DNA of 64,000 bases from Sciurus carolinensis (GCF_902686445.1 NC_062216.1:6655084-6719083), one strand, 5' to 3'. Shown: positions 1-11,977, counted from the first letter of the stretch. The notes: a model not told the origin generated them from the letters alone. Numbers and translations are program-made.

Positions 1-953
1 GCTCCAATCATCAGGAGTAAGAAAGAGGGTAGACATAGATTCTACAATAGATACTGTAAATGCTGCTTGTGGTCCATAAGTACTAACTGCTTCTTTAAGC
101 TGTTTTACCAATTTAAAATCCAAAGGCTGGTGAAACCTTTGTTGAATTGATCTTCCATAACAGGGTAAAACCCTCTTTCAATCCCATAGATTTCTTTCCA
201 TTTTTTTATTTTACACTCTGAACAAGAACATTCCTTACTATGACTTGAGTTAAAGGGCGGAGGCCATCCATAAGGTGGCGCTGAAGGAGCACAAGTCACT
301 TTCTGAGTTACTTCCTCATTTACTTCGAAGTGCGCCACAGGCTTTACTTTCTCTTTGTGTCCTGTCTGCGGTTTCGTTAGCACTTCCTCCTTCTTTTTCC
401 ACTGCGCCATTGCATATTTTTGTAAGCTCAATTCCTTTAAAGCCTCTTGTAACGCCTTTTCTTTGTCTTCTAACTGTTGCCCTATGCTCTCCAATTCCCT
501 TAATGCCTGTTGACTAATTGAACCAGCTTGGGAACACTTTGTTTCTTCACTAATTTTATTTAACTCCATCTCTGAGAGTCCCTCTTCGCTCTCATCAGAA
601 TCTGACTGAGCGCTAACAGAGCCCTTTTGTGACTCTTCTTTTACCTTTTCTAACACTTCCTCTCCCTGCGCAACTGCCTTTTGTAATGCCTCCTGAGGGG
701 AGCGCAAGCAAGTTCTGACCAAAGACCAAACCGCTAACGTCCCCGGGAGTGTGACCGGACAACGCTTTAAATCTTCCCCCAGGTGTTCCCACTGTGGGAT
801 AGTTAGCAATCCTTCCTCCAGAAACCAAGGTGAAATCTCCTCTACCTGCTTTAAAAATGCCCGGGCAGTTTTTGTCTTTAAGGAAGTGCCGTTAGCTTTA
901 AGAATTTCTTTCAAGGGACCTTCCATTAGATATCTAGCAACCTCGTTCCCCAT
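1..953 (-). pseudogene. gag: Retroviral gag (matrix to start of capsid), frameshifted
   Basis: A 282-codon ORF (953 to 105) starts with MGNEVARYL and has the betaretrovirus/IAP matrix pattern: a glycine-2 myristoylation-type start, SPWF near residue 41 and IPQWEHLGEDL near residue 53. A Glu/Ser/Lys-rich linker follows, then a Pro-rich stretch (APPYGWPPP). Near 105-120 the frame is lost. In another frame capsid-like sequence continues to the window edge (LVKQLKEAVSTYGPQA, then LTPDDW), a pattern typical of the class II capsid N-terminus. Gag forms the particle core. This copy is at least frameshifted at the matrix/linker-capsid boundary. Its ATG lies about 150 bp after the primer site. Confidence 0.8.
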
Positions 954-1106
954 TTTTTGAGGAAACTTTCACCTCTCGTTCCTAGGAACTTTATCGCAAT
1001 CACAATATTCTCGTCTCTAGGAAACTTCCCTGTCCACTGACAGATCTGGGTGCACACTTTCACGGATCATTGCTCACCTCACTCACCTCTCCGCGGCACG
1101 TAAGAT

Positions 1107-1124
1107 TCCCGGGTTTCGGCGCCA
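1107..1124 (-). other. Retroviral primer binding site, tRNA-Phe type
   Basis: The minus strand reads TGGCGCCGAAACCCGGGA, directly downstream of the LTR after a 2-bp spacer. It is complementary to the tRNA-Phe 3' end except for one base: the provirus at 21.6 kb has TGGTGCC where this copy has TGGCGCC. Confidence 0.85.
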
Positions 1125-1126
1125 CC

Positions 1127-1480
1127 TGTCGCTCTCGCCAGCAAGAACGACCCGGAGACGTGATGGGTGGCAAACTTCTTTATTAACAGCAGATTCTTCT
1201 TCCTCTTTTTGGGAAGTTATTGTCACTTATATAGGTTATATCAACTAATTAGAATATTCATGATATGTGGGGAAAAGATAGACGTATATGGGTATAACTT
1301 GAAGCACCTAAGAATCACGCAAGAATCATGCAGAGGCCCTGACCAATTACTGAGACTTCCTCAAGGTGAAATTAGTTGTATACGTGCAGAATAGCAGTTT
1401 TTCAACTGCACTGGCAGCTTGCCAGGCGCCATCTTGGCCAGGCTCCACCTAGGGCCAGGGGTCCGTACGCAACCCCGACA
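1127..1480 (-). repeat. 5' LTR of IAP-like element (354 bp)
   Basis: Bounded by TGTCGG... and ...GCGACA on the minus strand (plus strand tgtcgc at 1127, cccgaca ending at 1480). It ends two bases before the primer site. It is related in its ends to the LTRs at 17327-17696, 21592-21960 and 57982-58530 (same tgtcgc/tatcgc start and ggcgccatctt...cccgaca end). A minus-strand AATAAA-type signal lies inside (tttatt near 1179). Confidence 0.85.
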
Positions 1481-1925
1481 CTCTCATTTCTTCTTCTAAC
1501 AGCAAATCTCTATTGTTCTATCTTTCACTCTTCCTTTGATTCCTTACTTCTGCCTTCTCTCCTCCTCCCTCATAATCATTACACACTCTAGTACTTCTGA
1601 TTTTTCCCAGTGCACCATTTAAAAATGTAAACAGTTTTGCAAACTTGCTCTTTTTATTATAGGCATGGGTGGTCATAAAATTTCTGTTTCTTGTGATACT
1701 AAACACTGTAGACATGATAGGAGGAAATAGGTGGTTTAATGCTGTAAATTGTTTGCTTGGTTGTTGTTATTATTTGTTTCCTCCTAAACAGTAGTGTACT
1801 GGAAACCTTGGGGGACAGTACAAGTCCACAGGATAGAAAATCTGTTGCCTCATATCCATAACTACTAGATGGGTAGATGCACAAAATACATAAGAAAGTA
1901 AGGGAACAAGTCACCCCGAGCAAAA
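1481..1925. other. No recognisable gene
   Basis: T-rich and A-rich flanking DNA of the first retroviral insertion. Short ORFs here show no family features. Confidence 0.5.
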
Positions 1926-1929
1926 CAAC

Positions 1930-2680
1930 ACACTCTAATAATAGGAATGTCAGAACAGGATATTAGTATGTACATAGTTAACGTTATCTGCAAAGTAAAG
2001 GATGATGTGAGAGAGCAAACACAGATAGCAAAAGATTACTTTAGTAAAGAGATAAAGATTCTGGGGAAAAAACAAACAAAAATAATGGAACCAATACAGC
2101 AAACTAAAAATTTAATAGAAAGCATCACCAACAGATTAGGCCAATTGGATGACAAAACCTCAGCCAACTAAGACAAAATATATAATCTTCAAAATAGAGG
2201 TGACCATGAGGAGATAGTAAAAAAACATGAACATAGAATCCAAGAATTAAGGGATAACAAGAAAAGACCAAATTTAAGATTTGTCAGGATAGATGAAGGC
2301 ATGGAGATACAAACCAAAGGAATGCACAGTCTTTTCAATGCAATAGTACCACAAAATTCCCCAATGCTAAAGAATGAAAGGGAGAATCAAATACAAGAGG
2401 CTTAAAGGAACCCAAATGTGCAAAATTATAACAGACCCACATCAGGGCACATTGTAATGCAAATGCCTATAATATAGAAAAAGGACAATATTGTAAAGGC
2501 TGTGAGATGAAAAAATCAGATTACATATAGGGGGAAACTAATGTGTATCTTAGTTGATTTCTCAACCCAGACCCTGAAAGTTAGCCTGTTGAGGAACAGC
2601 AGATACCAAAAATCTATGCCAATAAATTAGAAAATCCAGAGGAAGTGGCCAAACTTCTGGTCACACATGACCTTCCAAAA
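1930..2680 (+). repeat. Old L1 ORF1 relic
   Basis: Decayed coding sequence. Peptides such as MYIVNVICKVKDDVREQ and SITNRLGQLDDKTS match the ORF1 of the younger L1 at 38.0-38.4 kb (MYIIKMIREANNEMKEQ, SITNRIEQLEDRTS). Further downstream the RNA-binding part is visible (NLRFVRIDEGMEIQTKGM versus NLRIIGIEEGLEKQTKGM). Several stops and frameshifts are present. The similarity fades near 2680. Confidence 0.75.
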
Positions 2681-5258
2681 CTGATCCTCAGTGTATATTT
2701 AAGAAAGAAGAACAGAGTTGAGGTATTTCAAATGAACCATTGTAAAAATTCTTCCAAGGAATATCTATGGCTCCATAGGATCATTGCTGAGTTTTACCAG
2801 ATCTTTAAAATTTTTGGTTTAATATTTTTAATTGTCAATGGATTCTTAAAATTCTATTCATTTATATGTGGTGCTGTTAAACTGAAGACCTCCCATGTAC
2901 CAGGCAAGCCATCTATAAGGGACCACAACTCCAGCCCATTAGCAGATGATTAAAGAGGTTCCAAAAACAATGCTTCTGAAATGCCCCCATGCATTTGAAA
3001 GGCAGGGACTTTTAAAACATATTCTGTTGGGCCAGAGTAAACCTGTATATTTACCCAAACTGATGAGACACAACAGAAAAAGCAAAAGTAAACTAAGCAC
3101 TCATATTCAGCATGAAGGAGGCAATCCAGTCATTGTCAGGAGCTTCCCTGGAACTGGAAGGCACCACATCCTAGACACAGAAAGAGAAGGTTCCAGTGTT
3201 TCCTCTCATATGTGGAAACTGAAGGAAAGAAGATGATCCACAAGTAGAGGGGGGATGACTTGGGGACTGGGAAGGGAGCATCTGGAGTGAGAGATGGTGA
3301 TTGGAAAGAAAGGGGAGGGGAAATGGGTAGAAGGATGGATGAACAGGAGAAAACACTGACATGTGCATGGTTGGGAATATCAGGCTGAATTCCTTTAGTT
3401 TGTTCACATTTACACTTTTAAATTGCCCATAGTAAAAAATGACCAGTTTCCAAATGACTCCTCCACCTTCCCATAGAACTCAGAATGGTGGAGTATGTTC
3501 CCTCTGAAATTTGAATCTTTTCACAGTCAATAAAATGTTGAATGATTTCTCAATGCAAACACACACTATTTAAATTAAACAACCCTTATGCAAAGACCTA
3601 AACCTCCATTATTTTCTGTTTCTCTTCTACTCTTTCCCCAACAATGATGTGTAGTACATGTTGGAAAAGGAATCCCACCTGAGGTCCAGCTGTCCTCCAC
3701 TGCTCTGTCACCAGGTTTTCAGGCAGGTGGCTCCTGAACAAACAGCTCAGGAACAGAGGCAGCTTCCTGGATTCCAGAAGAAAGGGAGGGAGGGATATTA
3801 GATACTGCCCTGTGCCCATGTGATCCAATTCCTCACCTGAGGCCACTCCGCTAATCCCTGTGGAAATTCCTCTTTAAAAAATGACTCACACATTTGCATC
3901 ACCTGACTCTAATACATGTACCTCATTTGCAAGACCTTGTGTCCTACATAAATGCTACTTTCCAAGATGTCTGTGCCAATGTTTCTAAGCTAAGCCTTGG
4001 TTAGATGCAGGTTCACAAAATCAACACTTTAAATGGGTTTTAGGTATTTAGTAGATTAGAAATGCAAGATGACATGAGATGATATTGATTTCTAAGAATT
4101 TGGTTTACAATGGTCTGCAGGATTATTTTTATACCCCTATACTTAGAGATGCATTTGTTAAAATAAATGCCTTTGGGGGATTCAAGTGTTTGTAAGAAAC
4201 ACATTATTATGAGATGAATGGTATGATTTCAGTTTTTTCTTAAAATGTTCAGGGGGTTATCTTCCACTCCAGAGTTTAGAATGAACAATTCATGACTTGA
4301 AAACGATGATTTTGGATACTGAGTGATGGACTCCTCACATGGACTTTATTTTCTAGTTTTGTTAAAGACTCAAACACAGAAAGGAATAAATCATTGGTGT
4401 TATACTGAGAAATTAGTTTGCAATTATTACTTTGGGATCCACCTCTGGTTTCATTTTGATTCCATAAGTCAATACTTGTTCCTCACCCTCAGGCAAGAGG
4501 TGGGGTCCATGCATTCCTCCAGTGCCCGCCACCAGCTGCAGACAATGGAGGCCATAATCCAGTCATTCTTAAAAGTCAATCTCTACTTGTCATTTGGCTG
4601 ACCAAATGCCCTAAAGGTAAATCCCTCAACAAGGGTTTACTTCATTTTAGAACTCAGCATCTGTGATCCTTTATTATACAATAGCTGAAGAGGAGGCTCA
4701 GTCTCCAGTTGTGGTGAAGGAAAAAGCAGAAACCTGGGCATAAATTAACCTCCCCTAGTTGGAATCAGCTGGGACTTGGTTGGCCAATTGCTCCAGCTTC
4801 CCTTGTGAGAACTCAACTGATGCTTAACAGCAAATAGGATGAGGTCAATTTGACCAGCTTGATCTTAAACAAGTAGCAAAACAGTTAAAAACCAAACCAC
4901 AGCTTTCCTGGACATTTCAAAGAAGAAACAATACTTAACTGTAACTTAAGAGGAACACTTATATTAGCACCTAAGGAAAAGTAAGACTGGAGGCTACAAA
5001 AGAGAGATTTGTAGGCAATAGTGCCTAATAACTAACAAGAGAAACTGCCAGAGTGAGAAACTTTTAGTCAGTGTAAGAACTACAGATCTTCTTATCCTCC
5101 TACACAGACAGGCCTAATCAGTGTTTGTATGATCATTTAGCCTAAGTAACAAAATAAAGGAATCTCTGCTGAACCAGAGGTTGTACCAATAAAAGGATAT
5201 TTTACAAAAGTCACATGACATTAAACAGATTATATTTTATTGGGACATTTTTGACATT
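2681..5258. other. Unassigned sequence
   Basis: No supported gene. An ORF at 2645-2953 (102 codons) and one at 2946-3236 lie end to end in different frames and look like a decayed reading frame of unknown origin. A purine-rich stretch at 3235-3340 resembles the G/A-rich 3' UTR of squirrel L1s. The remainder, 3400-5258, shows no recognisable coding or RNA feature. Confidence 0.4.
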
Positions 5259-5272
5259 AAAAAGTAAATGTT
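5259..5272. repeat. Target-site duplication, left copy, of E2F6 retrocopy
   Basis: The sequence aaaaagtaaatgtt is repeated exactly at 8611-8624 next to a poly(A) tract. It is preceded by TT, giving the TT|AAAA cut site used by the L1 endonuclease. Confidence 0.9.
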
Positions 5273-5514
5273 GGCACTGCGCATACGGGGAGATGGCGGG
5301 CCAGCGTCCTGACCGCCGCGGGTCACCCTCCTCCCCTCGTGCCAGCGGCGGGAGCTCACGGGCTGGTGGGCCTGCGGCGGGCGGGGCGGCTGGGCCAGGC
5401 GGCGCCCCTCAGCAAGCCGCGGGCCCGCTCCGAGCCCGGCACCAAGAAGCCGGCACATCGGGGGTGGCGCTCCAGCCCGCGGGAGCGAAGGGCGCGGGCC
5501 GCCCGCTTGGCAGC

Positions 5515-6146
5515 ATGAGTCAGCAGCGGCTGGCCAGGAGACTGCCCAGCCTTCTCGTGGACCCGACGGAGGACACGGTGCGCCCCCGCTGCCGCGACCC
5601 CATCAACGTGGAGAGCCTGCTGCCATCGAAAATAAGAATTAATTTAGAAGATAATGTACAATATGTGTCCATGAGAAAGGATCTGATCTTAACAATTTTG
5701 GAGCAGTGCCCCAACAAAAGAAGCTGCAAGAGGAACTTTCAGACTTATCAGCAATGGAAGATGCTTTGGATGAGTTAATCAAGGATTGTGCTCAGCTGTT
5801 ATTTGAATTAGCAGATGATAAAGAAAATGAAAGACTGGCATATGTGACATATCAAGATATTCATAGCATTCAAGCCTTTCATGAACAGATTGTTATTGCA
5901 GTTAAAGCTCCAGAGGAAACCAGGTTGGATGTTCCAGCTCCCAAAGAAGACTCTATCACGGTACACATAAGGAGCACCAGAGGACCCATTGATGTGTATT
6001 TGTGTGAAGTAGAGCAGAACCATTCAAATGGCAAAACATTAGACAGGGTAGGGACCTCTTCATCTAAAAGCAAGCATCCAGAACACCCAGAGAAAGGAGA
6101 AAATCCTCCTCAGCAAAGTGAAGATGTGCTTGAAGTGAACAACTGA
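5515..6146 (+). pseudogene. E2F6: E2F6-like coding region lacking DNA-binding domain
   Basis: E2F6 is a transcriptional repressor of the E2F family that binds DNA with DP partners and works in Polycomb-type complexes (established). The start MSQQRLARRLPSLLVDP at 5515 and the segment KIRINLEDNVQYVSMRK are E2F6 N-terminus. At 5679/5680 the sequence jumps from the MRK codons straight to gatctgatcttaac, the segment just before VPQQKKLQEELSDL. The winged-helix DNA-binding domain is therefore missing. The downstream coiled-coil and marked-box part (LSAMEDALDELI, YVTYQDIHSIQAFHEQ) to the C-terminus ...EVNN is clear but in another frame, so translation from 5515 ends out of frame at 5778. The downstream frame is otherwise open. 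A product with repressor function is not expected. Confidence 0.92.
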
Positions 6147-7447
6147 TAGCATTTGAGGATTGATGGATTAAAATTCTTTTCCTTTTCATTTTGGAACCTC
6201 CTGTGTGGATGAATTATGGACTAATTTGAATTTCAGAGCAATAAGTCATCCAGGAAGTGCTCTCATTATCAGTCAGTAGCAGCATTGAGGCCAGTAGTGT
6301 CTTCCAGTAGCTCCCCAATTAGATTACTGGGTAATTACGGTTCCTGCATTCAAAAACAACTTTTTTAATGATTGTTCACTGCATTTTGTCAGTGAAATAG
6401 ACATTTCGCCTCCTAAAATAACTTCATCACAAAGAGTATCACGAAACAGATGGTCAGGTCTGGCACAGACAATTCTTCGTGGACTCTGCCTTCCTTAAAG
6501 ATCATGTGATATATCACAAAAATAATTGCCTTACACTGGTTCACGTTTGCAGTTAAGTTTTGTACATTGGCTAGGTGTACACACAGATCTAAATGTGATG
6601 TTTTTGTATATATCTGTATAATGTTTAGATTACTTATGAAATATGTCTAAGTGACACTTTTCACCCTTGTATAGCCAAAATAATGTATATATGAAAAGTG
6701 ACAGACAGATGCTCTAATTTCCTTGGAACCTATAACTTTTTAGAATACTCTGGATGAGGGTTAGAGGAGAGTTTTCCAAACTTCTACATGTAGAAGTATC
6801 ACAGTGTGCTATACATTTAAGTTCATAATACTAATTCATGTATTTTAATGTGGTTCCTAGCACTAAAATTGGAGTCAGATGCTTCTTGATGTTGAGCTGC
6901 CTACAGAGTTATTGTTTCCCAGCAGATTGGTGGCATGCCCCAGATCCTTGGGGAAAAGTATAGAAATGCCATCGTGGAGTAGCCTAATTCACCAAGACAT
7001 GAATTCAGTCATGCGAAATTGGAAACTGTGTTAAGCTTTTTGTGAGCAGATTTTGTAATATGTGTCTGTGTGCAGCCTTCCTCCTCAGTCGGAGGGGTTT
7101 TACTTACCATGAGTTGTACCCTGCCCTCTCTCCAGCTCTAGTCCCCCCTTCCCAAGACCTAGCAATTTCTACCTCAGTGGGTAAGTCATTTACCACTCTG
7201 TGCCTCAGTTTACTCAGTAGTGTACCATTAGACTGTGACGCCTTGAGGGACTTTGTCATGATCATTGTTATATCCCAGCACCGAGCACCGTTCCTGGCCC
7301 ACTGGGAGTGCTCAGTGAGGGTCGGACGGATCAGCGAGTGCATGACTGCAGAAGGAGACTGATAAAACCTGGCTTGTCTGCCACACAGGTTTCTTGTGAG
7401 CATCATTTGAAGCCTCTCTTACTTTCAACGAAAAAAATCGAAGCAAC

Positions 7448-7860
7448 TGTTGTGCCCAAAGGCTTGAGACCCCACAAAGACCACCAGAGACCATGATCAA
7501 TGCAAGCAACAAAGAGTCATTTATTAGCAAGCTCGAGCCTGGTCCTCTGCATCCTCAACCGGTGACGCTAAGAGGCCCCGAGCCCTCGTTAGCAAGGTTT
7601 ATATAATGAAAGGTAAGCAGTTATACAGTGTATTTCCTAATTGGTTAACATATACAATTGTAAAGCCTGTTATCTTAAGTTCTGAGTCACCCTGACCTCC
7701 GAGAGGAGGGTTGTCGTTAGCAAGGTTTGCTCTTGGGTCAGCCCCCCTGGCCTTCACAGGTAAGATGAGAGACGGAAAATTCTTTACCACTTTCAGGAGG
7801 CTGGGGGCAGTTTGGGGAAGTCTGTGTTTATACAGGTGCCGGCTCCCTCTATCTTTCACA
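7448..7860 (-). repeat. Solo LTR inserted in the E2F6 retrocopy 3' UTR
   Basis: Terminal TGTTGTG and CACAA are roughly inverted. On the minus strand a TATATAAA motif (about 7600) is followed some 80 bp later by AATAAA (about 7520), the TATA-R-poly(A) layout of an LTR. The repeated word gttagcaaggtttatata / gttagcaaggtttgctc is internal. I could not settle the target-site duplication or the family, so the ends are approximate. Confidence 0.6.
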
Positions 7861-8624
7861 ACTTAAAATTAAGATCTTTTATAAAAAGACTTATGGTGCA
7901 GACCCAAAATCAAAATATTACAAAATAATGAATTCACATATTCTGAGCTCAGTATCTTTTGCCAGTCCTGTCCTCTGCTGGACACCATCTCCTCCCCAAC
8001 ATTCCCTGATTTTAATTTCTTTATGCTTGGGGACTGCTAGTAAATGGGATTTTTAGCCTTGAGGCATCTCCTTCTGTTTTAGACAAAAAGTTGTGTTTTG
8101 AAATAAGCTAAAGAAAAGCTACAGGGGCAGTGGTCACTGGGCTTGTTGGAGGAACAGCAAGGGTGGGATAAAAACTAAGTTTGGATGTGAAAGTGAGAGC
8201 CCAGGCAGGAAGTTGGAAGTGTGTAGGTCAATTGCTCTTGGAAGGAGCTGAGCTCTGTGTAGCAGATTGGGCAGATATTAGTTGATGTGTGATCTTTTAA
8301 TCATGAGAGTAGAAGAGGGCATCTAAGAAGAAAGTAGAAGAGGAGAGGCCCAAGAGTAGCTATTTTAAGGGGAATACAGAAGAAGGAGCCTTTACTGAGA
8401 AAAGAATGGGGAAAAACCTAAAGGAGATAGTGTCCCAAACCAAGGATGCATTGCCAAAGGTAAGCAGCAATTCCGGATTTGAGAAATGTGATGAATGTTC
8501 TGGCTTATACATTGTTCTGAGGGAAAAGTGAAATCATGTCAGCAAAAATCTTATGTAAATTGTAAATGTATTACAAAAATGAAGTAGCTCCGCCACTCCA
8601 AAAAAAAAAAAAAAAGTAAATGTT

Positions 8625-9060
8625 TTGTGTCCATTCCTGATAACTCCGACAATGTTAAAGATTTACATTGCCACATAAAGGTCTTGGCCTCTCCAGCCTT
8701 TGTTAGACCTTGTTATGGAAACAGCTTCTCAGCTTTTCTACCTACTGGTGAGAGATTATTGACTTCTATCACATTGATGATATCTATTGACAGGTTCCAA
8801 ATGCTGCAACATTTATTTTGTATTCATCTTATTTCAGAACTCATGTCCTTTGGTTTCTCACTATAGAAGCACCCACCCCCAGATGACATTGCGACCTGTT
8901 CTTCCCCAACCAGAGTTTTACTATGGATCCCACAACCTACCCGATTTCTAAAAGGGAACTCCAATCTGCTTGCCCCACACTGCCCCCTTCCAGCTCTAAG
9001 CAGCCACAGCAGTCATTGCCACATTTCCTTATGCAATAAAAAAATTCCTGGAATTAGAGG
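8625..9060. other. Unassigned sequence right of E2F6 retrocopy
   Basis: No gene seen. It contains one copy (8713-8765) of a roughly 52-bp word that returns at 9635-9686. Confidence 0.4.
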
Positions 9061-9569
9061 AGGGATGAAGCCAGAATTAAAGACAGGCAGTGAGAGTGCA
9101 ATAGGTGATCAGGTCAGATCAAGAAAATGGAGGACGATCTGAGCTTCTGGGAGTTTGGGATGATCATGTCTCCAGATCCCTTTGATACAGCCATTCCCAA
9201 AAAGGTTGTTAAAGAAGCAGCTCCTGAGCAGAGAGCTACTAATCAATACCCCCCAGGCTGCCACTTCCCTCCTGCCTGGCACTCCACCTTGGCCCTCCCA
9301 GTTCACCTTCTCAATCCCACCCTGGCCATTCCACTGACATATCCCAGTCACGGTGCAGGTTGGGGTGGAAATGAACAAGATAGAAGAATGCAGGAGAACA
9401 AAGAAGACTTTTGCCTATAAAAGGGGAAGGGCACTCTAACTTCCTGGGTTACTAGAATACCAGCCATGGCCCCTTCTACCTCCCAGGAGACATCTGTGTT
9501 ACTAACTTGAAGTAAAACTGACTTCATATGCCTGCCTCAGCATTCTTTTTAATGTTCACACTTCAACAT
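9060..9569 (+). repeat. Candidate class I LTR with primer-site-like end
   Basis: A TATA box (tataaaag, 9416-9423) is followed by about 150 bp ending in ...cttcaaca. Then at 9570-9587 comes tggaggaaccagaactca, whose first 12 bases match the start of a tRNA-Gln primer site (TGGAGG..CCAG). This is the layout U3-TATA-R-U5-PBS on the plus strand. The left boundary is not visible, so 9060 is a guess. No gag follows that I can recognise. Confidence 0.4.
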
Positions 9570-9587
9570 TGGAGGAACCAGAACTCA

Positions 9588-11977
9588 TCACCAATAACCG
9601 GTAGTATCAGTGCTAACATTGTATGTGCCAGTTTATGGAAACAACTTCTCCACTTTTCCACCTACTAGTGAGAGATAATTGACCATCTGTCCAATTGGGC
9701 TCCTTCCAGGAAAAACCTGTGTGATACCAAAAGTTTGAAATCACATTGGGGTCCCAGGAAATCCTAGCGCAACATCGAGTCTTCCTACATGGCAACAAAA
9801 TGTCCTGAGATCCTGGTTTCCTGGGCGTTTGGTGCTATTCCTCAGTAGTCAAATAAACTCAGGTGATGAGAAGCCACTCCACCCCACCTGGGATGGTTGG
9901 GGAAGGTTTCACTTACAGTCAGAGAACCTGGCATTTTCTAAGCCAAGTGAGGGGTATTGGGTCACCTTTGCTAACAAATTGGCATAGGGGGCTTTCTAGG
10001 TCAACCTGAGCATATGCAAATTTTCTAAATCTACTGATGTCCACAGAAGTCTGGAGAGCTAGTGAAATCAGAGAGTTCCATCTGACCTTTTGAGCAATTT
10101 CAGAACTACCTATCTTCTAGGAAAGCCCTGGCTCCTCTTCTGCCTGGTAGAATTTCCCCAGTGCCTTGGGAATGCAGAAGAAAAAGATCTAAAACTTCAC
10201 TGGATGGGAAAATGAGTAGCATAAGTCTAGACTGGGAGGGACCCAGAACAACATATGGCAGGAGAACCAGATCATGAGAGCTTCTAAGGCCTGGATTCAC
10301 AGGAGATTCAGGTGCGTCTTCCTAGTCCACATGGAGGAGCAGGGTGTGCCTGTAGTTTGAGTGGTCCTTCCTGGAAGCCCATGGGGCCCACCTTCTGCCT
10401 ACGTGAATAAGTACTTCTGGGGACCGTGTGGTAGGGAGGCATTAGGAGTGTCTCTACATCAGCCCAGGGGACCCCACCCTGCTCTGGACCAGCTTAAATC
10501 CCTGGCCCTGTTCCAATCCACTTTCTTCTGCTGACTGCTCTTTTTTTCTGGAATCCAGGGAAGTCCAGACACATAGATTCACATAAAGAGAACCTGGTCT
10601 GTGGAGGTCATCATCCTCAAATCTCCTGGCCAGCAGGGCATGAAAGCCCCAGTAGGAGGTGATTCCAGGCTCTGTGGAAGACATAGAATTCTGATCTTCA
10701 CCACATCTCCTAGATTGTGTCAGGCTTCCCTACTGCCACAAGGGCACCTGGGACATTTCTCAGGTCCAGGCCTTCACAGAGCAGAATAATTCTGCTGAGC
10801 CTGTTTTAACAAGCACTGTTGCTGGTCTCAGGATCTGAAGGGAATCAGGGTAGGACTGCTGGGGTTGGGGCAGGAGTGTCATCCACAACCTCTCCACATT
10901 TCAAGGCTCCTCCTGGGCTGGAGTTTCCCTGGCCCAGCAGATAGTGGCTTTGAAGGGAAAGATGTCCCCCAATTCCAGGCCTGCACAAGCTGCTTGGGGG
11001 CACATGAGGTCCATTTTTTAAAAGCCTGTCACATTTTTTACAGGCTTTGTTGCATAAGGGAAACTTCCTTGAACCTCCCCTCCTTGAACCTCCTCATTGT
11101 TTACAGAGGGGAAATGGGAGCATTTAAAGAGGTGATTTTGTCCAAGGTGCCACCACAGGCAATGTTGGAGGCCACTGGGAGCTGGGTGCATGCCAGCCCC
11201 TCAGGAAATCCTCCATCATCATGGTCAGAACGTAACAAATACTTCTTATGTACAGAAACTTGCAGAAAATATTCCTGAAAAAAATTAAATGATACACAAA
11301 ATATGACAGCGTGAACAGGACGCGCAGTGATAGCCAGAGCAGGGGAGAGAAACTTGGCAGGCAGACAGGCCTAAAGGGCCCTTCCTCATGCTGCATTTCA
11401 CTTCTGCCTCTGCCACTGACCACAGATGGAGTAGACGGCTCCTGACCAGCACCTATATTGGAGCCTGACATTTTGCACAGAACCCTGAACCATTACCGAG
11501 GTATCAACACCCTGACTGGGGAGGTGTGACTGGACTCAGATACCACTAATTTCAAATCGCCAGTTCGTGGTCATTATGGGTGACTAACGCCCCTCTCACA
11601 TCATCATACAAAGCCCTAGACAGCAACCATCGGGCAGCACTCTGCCCCTGCTTTCCTTCATTAGTTTTATGCACTCTCTTATTTTGCTCTCCGGCTCTGT
11701 GACCATGGATCTCATTCTTGACTTCACAAGACAAAGAACCTACAAATCCTTTCTTCTCCACCCTTCATCTGATCATCATAATTAATTTAAGGGAGTGGGA
11801 GATTAAATGACAGAAAGCCCTGGAGAATTAGTGAAACCATTTGCATTGTCACCTTTCAGGGGACCAACAGAGGTAAACAAATCCATATCTACCTATGTTC
11901 CAGATAATTCCACTGAAAAATAAAATTTGAGAGGTAAAGAACCATAGAATTAAAAACCTTACTACATTAATCTTATG
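9588..11977. other. Unassigned sequence
   Basis: About 2.4 kb without a supported gene. Many short ORFs overlap on both strands without family features. It includes the second copy (9635-9686) of the 52-bp direct repeat. Confidence 0.4.

Larger units (their letters stand above)
1..1480 (-). mobile_element. IAP-like class II endogenous retrovirus, 5' part
   Basis: Read on the minus strand the order is LTR (1480 down to 1127), primer binding site, about 150 bp of leader, then gag running to the window edge. The LTR has TG...CA ends and the primer site matches the tRNA-Phe 3' end, as in rodent IAP elements (family knowledge). The element continues to the left outside the window, so its 3' LTR, pol and env cannot be judged. 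The sequence just after 1480 (ctctca) would be one copy of a 6-bp target duplication if the other copy lies outside. Confidence 0.85.
5273..8610 (+). pseudogene. E2F6: Processed E2F6 retrocopy (whole element)
   Basis: A reverse-transcribed E2F6 mRNA: GC-rich 5' leader (5273-5514), coding part (5515-6146), long 3' UTR and a poly(A) tract at 8600-8615. It has no introns and is bounded by a perfect 14-bp target-site duplication with an L1-type TT|AAAA cut. These features fit LINE-1-mediated retrotransposition. The GC-rich leader contrasts with AT-rich flanks, so the copy may be nearly full length. The 3' UTR was later interrupted by an LTR at 7448-7860. The assignment of 8000-8600 to E2F6 3' UTR rests on the duplication and poly(A), not on recognised sequence. 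No promoter is expected apart from leader remnants. Confidence 0.9.

Noticed and set aside
7042..7406. 106- and 100-codon ORFs
   Set aside because: They fall in the presumed 3' UTR of the E2F6 retrocopy and overlap on opposite strands without motifs.
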